Assembly (NCBI GenBank): GCA_028680875.1
Contig: JAQUJQ010000002.1
Location: 1 to 38,348, forward strand
DNA: 38,348 nt
Direction of reading: 5' to 3'
Source: Eubacteriales bacterium
GTDB lineage: Bacteria; Bacillota; Clostridia; Peptostreptococcales; Anaerovoracaceae
A program made the position numbers and the translations under genes. Every line of letters begins with the position of its first letter. Position 1 is the stretch's first letter. The notes beneath the pieces were generated by a model that was not told where the DNA came from, ran no database searches, and saw only the letters and a program-made list of their open reading frames with translations. Positions 1-7,503 of this stretch are shown here, in pieces.

Positions 1-556
1 TTTCTATGCGCAGCATTTTATCCTCATGGCGAGTCGTAACGGCTTTGAGTCCTCTTTCTCCGTTATAGGCAAGTATCTCTCCTTCATATATCGAAGGGAT
101 CAATAAAGGATGCCCTTTTTTTCCGTGATAGCAGGGCACTATAAATGATTCCGGGTGCTTTTTATGCTCTTGAACAATCCGGTTTATAATCTTTGCAGGG
201 ACAAGGGGGCAATCAACCGGAAGCAGCAGATATGCGGACAAGGGTACTGATGGTTTGGCCATGGCAGCCCTTATACCGGTTTTTACCGATTCGTACATCC
301 CTTCGCAAAAATCTTTATTATAGGCTTCCTCTATCCCTTTTTCTTTCAGGATAGGTTTCAACAATTCTCTTTTATATCCCGTTACAGCTAAAATTTGATT
401 TACTCCCGCCTCTCTGAAAGCATCAGCAATCCTACCTATTGCGGGCACATCTCCCACCTTAAGCAGGGGCTTAAAATCTCCCATTCGAGAAGAATATCCG
501 GCGGAAAGGATCAAAGCACATACAGTAATATCCTGCCTCAGCTTATCGTTCACCAT
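1..556 (-). CDS. MocA/MobA-like molybdenum cofactor nucleotidyltransferase (partial, C-terminus runs off the left edge; DVU_1551-like NTP transferase)
   Basis: Translated by hand from the minus strand: MVNDKLRQDITVCALILSAGYSSRMGDFKPLLKVGDV..., with the LxAGxSSRMG...K NTP-transferase motif and ...LLPVDCPLVP. Overlaps the end of xdhC by 14 nt. Confidence 0.85.
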   Translation of the reverse strand, partial: MVNDKLRQDITVCALILSAGYSSRMGDFKPLLKVGDVPAIGRIADAFREAGVNQILAVTGYKRELLKPILKEKGIEEAYNKDFCEGMYESVKTGIRAAMAKPSVPLSAYLLLPVDCPLVPAKIINRIVQEHKKHPESFIVPCYHGKKGHPLLIPSIYEGEILAYNGERGLKAVTTRHEDKMLRIE

Positions 557-1370
557 GACCTGCCCTTACTTTTATCATCTCAGCCGCAACACTTACGGCG
601 ATTTCTTCAGGAGTCTCGGCGAAAATAGGCAATCCGATAGGAGAATACACTTTGTCTAATTCCTCCTGCGAAAAACCGTCCTCTATTAACCGTTTCTTAG
701 TGTCGGCAACCTTGTTTCTGCTGCCGATCATCCCTATATACGCCACCTTCCTCCTAAGAGACTGCTTCAGCACGGTATAATCGTAGCTGTGGCCTCTTGT
801 CATAATAACTATATAACTATTTTCATCGGTTTTTATGTCCTCATAGGCGTCTTCAAAGCTTTCGATCACTCTAACCCGGTCTGCCTCCGGAAACCGCTCG
901 CTGCTGGCATATTCCGCCCTGTCATCGATCACAGTCGTTGAAAAGCCGATAAACCGTAAAACCGGTTCAAGAGCCTGTCCCACATGACCTGCACCGAAGA
1001 TAAGTACAGTGCTTTTTACACCAAATTCTTCGATAAATGTTTCCGTCTTTGCTGCGTCCACATATTCAACAAAGACATCTGCGTCTCCGCCGCATCGCAT
1101 ATCTAATCCTTGCTGGTCCTCCGGCTTCAGTCTGAACCGATACAGTTTCGATTGTCTGGTTTTAAATGTCTCCAGAGCAATCCGTTCCACTTCGGCTTCA
1201 AGCTTCCCTCCGCCTACGGTACCGTATCTTGTTCCGTTTCCCCGCATAAGAAGACAGGCACCTTTTTTTCTGGGAGTTGAACCATTTGTATCTACCACCT
1301 TTGCTATAACAAAGCTTTCCCCTGTGTCAATCAGGTCCTTTCCGATCTTCAGAATATTATTCTTACTCAT
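543..1370 (-). CDS. xdhC: XdhC/CoxF family Moco-enzyme maturation protein
   Basis: ORF 543..1448; likely start at MSKNNILKIG. Motifs GSTPRKKGACLLM, GTVGGGKLE, MRCGG, and Rossmann FGAGHVGQAL...IDDR; YIGMIGSRNK. Confidence 0.9.
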   Translation of the reverse strand: MSKNNILKIGKDLIDTGESFVIAKVVDTNGSTPRKKGACLLMRGNGTRYGTVGGGKLEAEVERIALETFKTRQSKLYRFRLKPEDQQGLDMRCGGDADVFVEYVDAAKTETFIEEFGVKSTVLIFGAGHVGQALEPVLRFIGFSTTVIDDRAEYASSERFPEADRVRVIESFEDAYEDIKTDENSYIVIMTRGHSYDYTVLKQSLRRKVAYIGMIGSRNKVADTKKRLIEDGFSQEELDKVYSPIGLPIFAETPEEIAVSVAAEMIKVRAGHGER

Positions 1371-1387
1371 AGCTATTTTCTTCCTCC

Positions 1388-2425
1388 TTATTTCACCCAT
1401 CTGGGGAATACCTTGTTTAATCTTTTTAACACACTGCCGCAAGGACATTGTTCAATTATCCACTTAGAAAGATCACCGGTCCGGTATCGAATAAGGGGCA
1501 TTCCTTTCCTAGTCAAGGTAGTAAACACGATCTCACCGCATTCACCCTCCGGTACGACTATCCCGGTCCCGGGATCGATTATTTCAAAGTACAGATCGTT
1601 TTCTCTCGGGTGGTAGCCGACCAGTGTTTCACAGCTTACTGCACCTCCAAGCCCCATTTCAGTCATTCCATAATGTTCGAATACTTTACATCCCCATATT
1701 TCCTCCAGCTCTCTTGCTGTTTCATCGGAAATATAATCGGTACTGAGTAATACGGTCTTAATGCCGGGAAAGCCCGGAGCGTTGCCATGTAACTCCTTCC
1801 AGAATTTTGCGAGACAGACAGCTTCCTGTGGGCTCCCCACAAACGAAGTGATGCTTTCTGTTTCTATGATCTTACAGAGTCTGTTTAAAACTTCTGTGTC
1901 GGTAATATCGGGTAATCCAAAGGGAACCGATCTACAGCCCAGCCGTTTTAAACCGGTATTCAGTAAATCTCCCACCGACCCGGGCCGTTGACAGGGCAGC
2001 AAAATCAGGACTGTATCATTCTCATCGACTAGATTTTTCATACCATGGTGAAAATAATCTATGGTCAATTCCTGGTCTTCTCTTGTGAAGTAAACTCTTT
2101 TACTTTCTCCGGTAGAGCCTGAAGTGTTCAGGGTTACAATACGGCTTATATGATTCGCCGGAACACAAAGCATTGACTTACCGTGTTCCGATAATTCTTT
2201 TGCTGTAGTAAAAGGTAAATTTTCTATTTCATTTATATTTTTTAATTGCTGACCTTTAAAATTCTTTAGCTTATTATTATAAAATCTACTATTTTTGATC
2301 GCATGGGATATTGTTTCATTTAGTTTCTTAAGCTGGAACTGTTCAAGTCTTTCTCTGGTTAAATCCATACAGTCTATAGCATCGATCTTCTCTTTTATCC
2401 AATTGTCCAAAAATAGTCCGCTCAT
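1388..2425 (-). CDS. Short AMP-dependent ligase/synthetase, phenylacetate-CoA ligase-like (DVU_1553-like), lacking most of the C-terminal domain
   Basis: ORF 1388..2506; likely start MSGLFLDNWIKEK overlapping the upstream gene by ATGA. TSGSTGESKRVYF P-loop-like motif, HYGMTEMG, YRTGDLS, CPCGS near the C-terminus. Confidence 0.8.
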   Translation of the reverse strand: MSGLFLDNWIKEKIDAIDCMDLTRERLEQFQLKKLNETISHAIKNSRFYNNKLKNFKGQQLKNINEIENLPFTTAKELSEHGKSMLCVPANHISRIVTLNTSGSTGESKRVYFTREDQELTIDYFHHGMKNLVDENDTVLILLPCQRPGSVGDLLNTGLKRLGCRSVPFGLPDITDTEVLNRLCKIIETESITSFVGSPQEAVCLAKFWKELHGNAPGFPGIKTVLLSTDYISDETARELEEIWGCKVFEHYGMTEMGLGGAVSCETLVGYHPRENDLYFEIIDPGTGIVVPEGECGEIVFTTLTRKGMPLIRYRTGDLSKWIIEQCPCGSVLKRLNKVFPRWVK

Positions 2426-3771
2426 TGATTTTTCTCCCGATGAATGATGTTGTAAGCACAAAACGGAATCAACCTTTTGTCTCTTGTCGCTACATGTACT
2501 CTGCATCTTTCCAATCGCTTCAGATCAAGGTTCCAGGCATCCTGGAATGCCATTGCAGTAATGCTGAAACTGTTGGATTTCAGATTCTGAATATAATCAT
2601 CCCATTCAGAGAAATTATATTCCGTGCTTTCTGCAAGCGGTTTTTTATAGGCCTGCCAGGACCACTTCCGTGCTATATAGTTCCTGGCCCGGATGATGGA
2701 GGTGTCCTTTGAACAAAGACAGGATCTCTTTGATTGATCTGACAGAGAGGTTAAACTTTTATCCGGCCCAACTATAAAATTGCCGTGAAAGGAACACAGA
2801 GGATGGCCCGTCATCAATGGCACAAAGGCTTCCTTTTTGACTTTCCCACCGGTTTGCAGTTCAATGTTCCGAATCAGTTTAGGGATCGTAATCCTGTCAT
2901 CATCCCCCGGCATCTCGGGCATACCGGGAAATCTGCCGAAATAACTTACCGGCTGAAAGTGAATCCCCCGTAGATAAGGTGTTTTTTTTATTGCAAACTC
3001 GATAATCTCCCCTATATGATCTTCGTTTACTTTAGGCACTACAGTAACAACCAAAACTGTTCCAAGCTGTTCGCAGATGCAATGTTCTATTGCCTTTATC
3101 TTTTTATCAAGGAGCCTTTCCCCTCTTGTCTTTAGATAAATATCATCCTTAAGACCGTCAAATTGAAGGAACACAGAGGAAAGCCCGGCCTGCTTCAGAG
3201 TTCTTACATACTCTCTGCTATCTGCCAGCTTCCTGCCGTTTGTATTCAATTGTATGTAGGGGAAGCCCATCTCCCTTCCCATCGCAATGATTTCCGGCAA
3301 ATCTTTTCGTATCGTAGGTTCCCCGCCGGACAATTGGATATTGAATGGGCGATCCGGGCTTTGTTCCAACAGGAATTCATAAATCTCTTTGATCTCTTCT
3401 ATGGTTAATTCTTGACTTTCACAATAGGTTCTGTCAGATATATTCTGATGGGAACTCTGTGCATTTGCAAAGCAAAAAGAGCAATGCTGATTGCACCGAT
3501 TTGTCAATTCGATAAGCACACAACAAGCCTCTTGTTTATGATTTTCACACAAACCGCAGTCATAGGGACAGCCCTCTACAGTTTCTGTCTTTACTCCTTG
3601 AGGCTTGACATTATCAGGTGTAAGGTTCCAATCTTTATAGGATGGTTCTCCTTCCCAAACTAATGTCTTAAATATACCATGCTCTGGGCAGATCTTTCGA
3701 TCATATATTTTATCGCCTTCCTGATATCGTTCTACAGGTACCCTTTTTTTACAAATGGGACATATACTCAT
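2422..3771 (-). CDS. trsS: Radical SAM protein, TrsS-like / Tes-like, with N-terminal and C-terminal Cys motifs
   Basis: CPICKKRV at the N-terminus; CPYDCGLCENH; CNQHCSFC radical SAM CxxxCxxC; LSGGEPT; C-terminal FQDAWNLDLKRLERCRVHVATRDKRLIPFCAYN. Confidence 0.7.
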   Translation of the reverse strand: MSICPICKKRVPVERYQEGDKIYDRKICPEHGIFKTLVWEGEPSYKDWNLTPDNVKPQGVKTETVEGCPYDCGLCENHKQEACCVLIELTNRCNQHCSFCFANAQSSHQNISDRTYCESQELTIEEIKEIYEFLLEQSPDRPFNIQLSGGEPTIRKDLPEIIAMGREMGFPYIQLNTNGRKLADSREYVRTLKQAGLSSVFLQFDGLKDDIYLKTRGERLLDKKIKAIEHCICEQLGTVLVVTVVPKVNEDHIGEIIEFAIKKTPYLRGIHFQPVSYFGRFPGMPEMPGDDDRITIPKLIRNIELQTGGKVKKEAFVPLMTGHPLCSFHGNFIVGPDKSLTSLSDQSKRSCLCSKDTSIIRARNYIARKWSWQAYKKPLAESTEYNFSEWDDYIQNLKSNSFSITAMAFQDAWNLDLKRLERCRVHVATRDKRLIPFCAYNIIHREKNQ

Positions 3772-3772
3772 T

Positions 3773-4168
3773 TTATTTCTCCCGGCGAAACTCTATATCG
3801 TAAGATTCAAACATATCCACCAGCTTTAAATATGTTCCTTCCACGATTTCTTTGCAAAGTACAGCCTTATTCAAAGGATTTCCTTCAAGCAGAATATCGC
3901 ATTCCGTATTTCCAAAAAGCTCCTCAAACCAATCATGCAATTCGTCACACATAGTATCTGCCTGTCTCTTGTCAGCCAAATACAACAAACAGAAGGAGGC
4001 TGACAATGTTCCGCAAGTCTTGCCCCGATGCATACCGTCGCATAAACCTGCCATAGCATCAACTAAATCGATATTCTCTTTACCCAATCCCTCAAGGCCC
4101 ATCTGCATGATCATTTGGCTGCAGCAATAGCCCTTAAACTTTAATTCCATAATCCGAAAGATATCCAT
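3773..4168 (-). CDS. C_GCAxxG_C_C family redox protein (DVU_1555-like)
   Basis: GYCCSQMIMQMGL...MAGLCDGMHRGKTCGTLSASFCLL Cys pattern. Confidence 0.8.
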   Translation of the reverse strand: MDIFRIMELKFKGYCCSQMIMQMGLEGLGKENIDLVDAMAGLCDGMHRGKTCGTLSASFCLLYLADKRQADTMCDELHDWFEELFGNTECDILLEGNPLNKAVLCKEIVEGTYLKLVDMFESYDIEFRREK

Positions 4169-4179
4169 AAATATCCTCC

Positions 4180-4896
4180 TTAAGGTTTTTCCGCTATAAG
4201 GAGAAAATAGCCCGGTTTTTTCTGTTTAATCATCTCTGCAAAATGCAAGGCATCTTTCTCTTCTTTTAATACCGACTGATAAAAATTCTCCATCGATCCA
4301 TAATGCATGATCATTGAAGCCATAAAGCTTTTAAGTTCAGCTGTCTTGTCCTCCCATAATATGATACGAAAGCCAAGCTCCGAAAGTAAATCATTGAGCT
4401 CACTTAAAACGAAAGCTCCGCTAATACAAGTTTTTACCTGCCCGTTATCACCTTCAACATTCTTATTTGCATCCCGCAGATAAAAATCACTTATGATAAG
4501 CTTTCCGCCTTTTTTTAAGACACAATAGGCTTCATGCAAAGCCTCTGTTTTGTTTTCAAATAATGATAAAGAGCATTCCATAAAGACTCCGTCAAATGAA
4601 AAAGAAGGAAATTCAAGCAGCTCTCCATCACCGTATACGATATTCAATTTTGGATTTCTGTCTTTTCCCCTTTTCAACAAAACCTTTGATGAATCAATTC
4701 CTACGGCACTTATATCGAAATTTGTTTCCAAAAATTCCACGGTAGCACCGCAGCCGCAACCTACATCTAAAAGCCTTGCCTTTTTCCCAAACTGACAAAT
4801 CTCCATAGCATGTGCGGTAACAGCAAAGCCTCCGGGTCTTATAGCATTTTCAAACACTTCACTAAAAACAGGGGCTTCAAATACTTTACAGGTCAT
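4180..4896 (-). CDS. Class I SAM-dependent methyltransferase (DVU_1556-like)
   Basis: Motif I LLDVGCGCGATVEFLE, VGIDSSKVLL, YGDGELLEFPSFSFDGVFMECSLSLF, LKKGGKLIISDFYLRD. Confidence 0.85.
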   Translation of the reverse strand: MTCKVFEAPVFSEVFENAIRPGGFAVTAHAMEICQFGKKARLLDVGCGCGATVEFLETNFDISAVGIDSSKVLLKRGKDRNPKLNIVYGDGELLEFPSFSFDGVFMECSLSLFENKTEALHEAYCVLKKGGKLIISDFYLRDANKNVEGDNGQVKTCISGAFVLSELNDLLSELGFRIILWEDKTAELKSFMASMIMHYGSMENFYQSVLKEEKDALHFAEMIKQKKPGYFLLIAEKP

Positions 4897-4900
4897 ATAA

Positions 4901-5107
4901 CTACTTATCCTCCAAATTTTTTTCTACTTCCTGCATCTTTCCTAGAGCCAGGTCCTCGGGAACATAAACTTCTCCACACTTTGGGCATGTCAGCAATTCA
5001 ACGGGAAATGTACTTTTTAAATAGGTGATATGAGCTTTCCCGGGTTCAAGCAATAATCTGCATTTTGAACACATTAATCCCTCTTTGTTTTCAAATTCCA
5101 ATTTCAT
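4901..5107 (-). CDS. Small CxxC redox/zinc-ribbon-like protein (DVU_1557-like)
   Basis: 68 aa; MCSKCRLLLEPG...LLTCPKCGEVYVPEDLALGKMQEVEKNLEDK, two CxxC pairs. Confidence 0.7.
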   Translation of the reverse strand: MKLEFENKEGLMCSKCRLLLEPGKAHITYLKSTFPVELLTCPKCGEVYVPEDLALGKMQEVEKNLEDK

Positions 5108-5123
5108 AGATTAACCTCCGGTC

Positions 5124-7403
5124 TTAAAGCCTATATTTACGATGAGCGTTTTCTTCAATTTTCTTATTTATTTCAAGCCTGTGACTATATGCTTTATAGA
5201 TTGTATACACATCCCCTTCGATACTGTATTCAACCCAATAAGTAATCACTCCGGGCTGAAACTTGGCGGTATAATGGTTGTTATTGGGGTTCCATATCTT
5301 GCTGCCTGTATCTTCAGCATGGTAAATCACCTTTTTAATGTCCGAAACCAATATCAGTCTGTCATCCATTATGCGCTCGATCTCATCTGTAAGCTTTATA
5401 TTAATATCTTCATAGGGCTCTTTTTCCCGTTCCATTTCCTCACCCCATATCTCCTTCAATAGTTTCCTTTTAAGCATAATCCTGTTTTCATGCCTTTTGC
5501 TATATGAAATTATATATTTATGATCCCGCTCTCCGCTTTTATAGGGCTCATCATAGATTAAATCGAGGATATGCCTGCTCGATTTTGCCTCTTTAGTAAA
5601 CCTTTCTTTACACATCGCACAATATACCACAAAATCCTTGTCGCTTTCCATCGCCCTTGTATCGGTCATTTCCTTGGCCAAAGAGGTATTTGTAAACGAA
5701 ACCAAACCACCGAAGCTGCAACATTTTGTCATATCTCTGCTGTATTTCATTTCCTCGATCCGGTATCCCTTCTTTTTCAAAAGACTACGGACCGCTTTAT
5801 GAACATTGGGATCATGTCTCGCTGTACACGCATCGTGTACAGTAATGACAGGATGAGTATTTGCGATGGGCCCCTGAATTTCGGCCCCACACGAATCGTA
5901 TATTTCCCAAAGAGACTCAATTTGAATTCCCTCGATCTGCTCTGAAAACATCTTGGTACATGTGGCACAAGCAGTTATAACAATTGGTTTGCCTGCTTTT
6001 TCCCAATTATCTTTCACCTCTTCGGATGTCTGGTTAAATAAATCAACCCTTCCCGACCAAGCCGCCGGCGCACCACAGCACCCCAGATATAAACCTACAC
6101 CACCCCTTAAATTCTCAGTTAAAAACTGATAGGCTTTCAGCACATGGGTAGGTGCCAAGGCGCCCAGTTGGCATCCGGGGAAAAAGATATACTTGCTTTC
6201 TTCCATACCTACCTGATGACGTAACAGTTTAAAATAGTTACTGTTAGCGAATAACATATCATTGACGGGAAAATCATGGATTGCTTCCGGCATATGATTT
6301 TTTTCAGCTAAACCGACCTTGCCCGACATGCATACATCAGCCATATTTAGTCCATTAGGACAGATTTCTCCGCAAAGGCCACATAAGGTACAGGAGTTTA
6401 CCATATTTTTGCTTTTACGGATTCCCATCATAATATTTACATTGTTGGCAATCTCTCTGACATATTTTTTGGGATAGCTGCCTTCAGTTTCTAAGAACTT
6501 GCATTGCTTGACACATTCCATACACTCACATTGAATGCATCTTTCAGCTTCCTTTATTGCTTCTGCTTCGGTGAGACCATCCAACAACCTGGGAGTGACG
6601 GTAGTGGCACGAGGCTCAATTTGACCAATATTTACATACAATTCTGTCTTGTATGCAACTTCATTTTCTCTTCCTTCTGTCAGCGATACACCCTTTATCT
6701 GTCTGTCCAAGGAGATGGCCGAAGAACGGCCGTCACAAATTTTCTGTATAATACTGTCTTCACCGTAACCTGATTCAATAAGTAAATCTTTTGATCTGGA
6801 ATCATAAATACCGTCAAATATTTCTCCCAACTGTTCTTCTATGTCAGTAATCTGACAGTTGCATCTTAGTTGAATATCTGTGTCATCCAGTAATTTGAAA
6901 TCAGCATCCATCAGCTCCTCTGATAATAATCCGTCCTTTACCCTGCTTCGGATTCTGCCTCCCAATTTACCTTCTTTTTCAAATACTGTAACCTGATACC
7001 CTTTTTCATATAAAAACAATGCAGCAGTCAGTCCGGAAAGACCGCCCCCTACAATAGCTATTTTCTTATTTGTTTTTTTAATCGGTTTAATCTTTTTCTT
7101 CTTTAGTTCCCCAAATTCAATACATGCTCTTTCTAACTTAGAAATCAGGATAGAACCGCCTATTTCCTCTCTTTTACATACCAATTGACAGGGATGATCA
7201 CAAATCCTGCTTACGATTCTCGGGAAAGGGATATTTTTTTGAAAACAATTTACTGCACCTGTAAAATCATCTTTTTCTATATATCGGATCATGGTCTTTA
7301 CATCAACATGCATCGGACATGATGTAATACAAGCCGGGGCATAATTCTGTGTACATTTATCCTCATACTCCCTGATTTCAGGCCTCTTCATTTTTACCAC
7401 CAT
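5124..7403 (-). CDS. FAD-dependent pyridine nucleotide-disulfide oxidoreductase / dicluster Fe-S protein with CCG (heterodisulfide reductase-like) domains
   Basis: GltD-type N-terminal Cys region (CTQNYAPACITSCPMHVDV); FAD site KKIAIVGGGLSGLTAALFLYEKGYQVTVFEKEGKLGGR; CIQCECMECVKQC and CTLCGLCGEICPNG clusters; FPGCQLGA, LGCCGAPAAWSGR and KCCSFGGLVSF CCG motifs. Confidence 0.8.
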   Translation of the reverse strand: MVVKMKRPEIREYEDKCTQNYAPACITSCPMHVDVKTMIRYIEKDDFTGAVNCFQKNIPFPRIVSRICDHPCQLVCKREEIGGSILISKLERACIEFGELKKKKIKPIKKTNKKIAIVGGGLSGLTAALFLYEKGYQVTVFEKEGKLGGRIRSRVKDGLLSEELMDADFKLLDDTDIQLRCNCQITDIEEQLGEIFDGIYDSRSKDLLIESGYGEDSIIQKICDGRSSAISLDRQIKGVSLTEGRENEVAYKTELYVNIGQIEPRATTVTPRLLDGLTEAEAIKEAERCIQCECMECVKQCKFLETEGSYPKKYVREIANNVNIMMGIRKSKNMVNSCTLCGLCGEICPNGLNMADVCMSGKVGLAEKNHMPEAIHDFPVNDMLFANSNYFKLLRHQVGMEESKYIFFPGCQLGALAPTHVLKAYQFLTENLRGGVGLYLGCCGAPAAWSGRVDLFNQTSEEVKDNWEKAGKPIVITACATCTKMFSEQIEGIQIESLWEIYDSCGAEIQGPIANTHPVITVHDACTARHDPNVHKAVRSLLKKKGYRIEEMKYSRDMTKCCSFGGLVSFTNTSLAKEMTDTRAMESDKDFVVYCAMCKERFTKEAKSSRHILDLIYDEPYKSGERDHKYIISYSKRHENRIMLKRKLLKEIWGEEMEREKEPYEDINIKLTDEIERIMDDRLILVSDIKKVIYHAEDTGSKIWNPNNNHYTAKFQPGVITYWVEYSIEGDVYTIYKAYSHRLEINKKIEENAHRKYRL

Positions 7404-7430
7404 TTCTCTAATAAAATTTCGTGTTAAGAC

Positions 7431-7465
7431 GAGTATTCTCCTTATATTGATATAGGAGAATACTC
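7431..7465 (-). repeat. Strong perfect hairpin between mop and the accessory operon
   Basis: gagtattctcc ttata ttga tata ggagaatactc; long inverted repeat in the 100-nt gap, with no strong T-tract immediately after it on the minus strand. Confidence 0.85.
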
Positions 7466-7503
7466 TATCTTTAACCGGCTCTGTTTTTTCTTTAGTTAAG
7501 GAC

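Noticed and set aside
395-628. + strand ORF of 77 aa
   Set aside because: Antisense to the mocA-like and xdhC coding regions with no recognisable motif; reads as a shadow ORF.
1009-1991. Several + strand ORFs antisense to xdhC and the ligase
   Set aside because: Low-complexity shadow ORFs opposite well-supported genes.
2422-4896. Possible in-frame TGA (Sec) codons in the Trs-like genes
   Set aside because: The ORFs are uninterrupted and begin and end at plausible operon junctions, so no recoding is needed; this looks like an all-Cys version.
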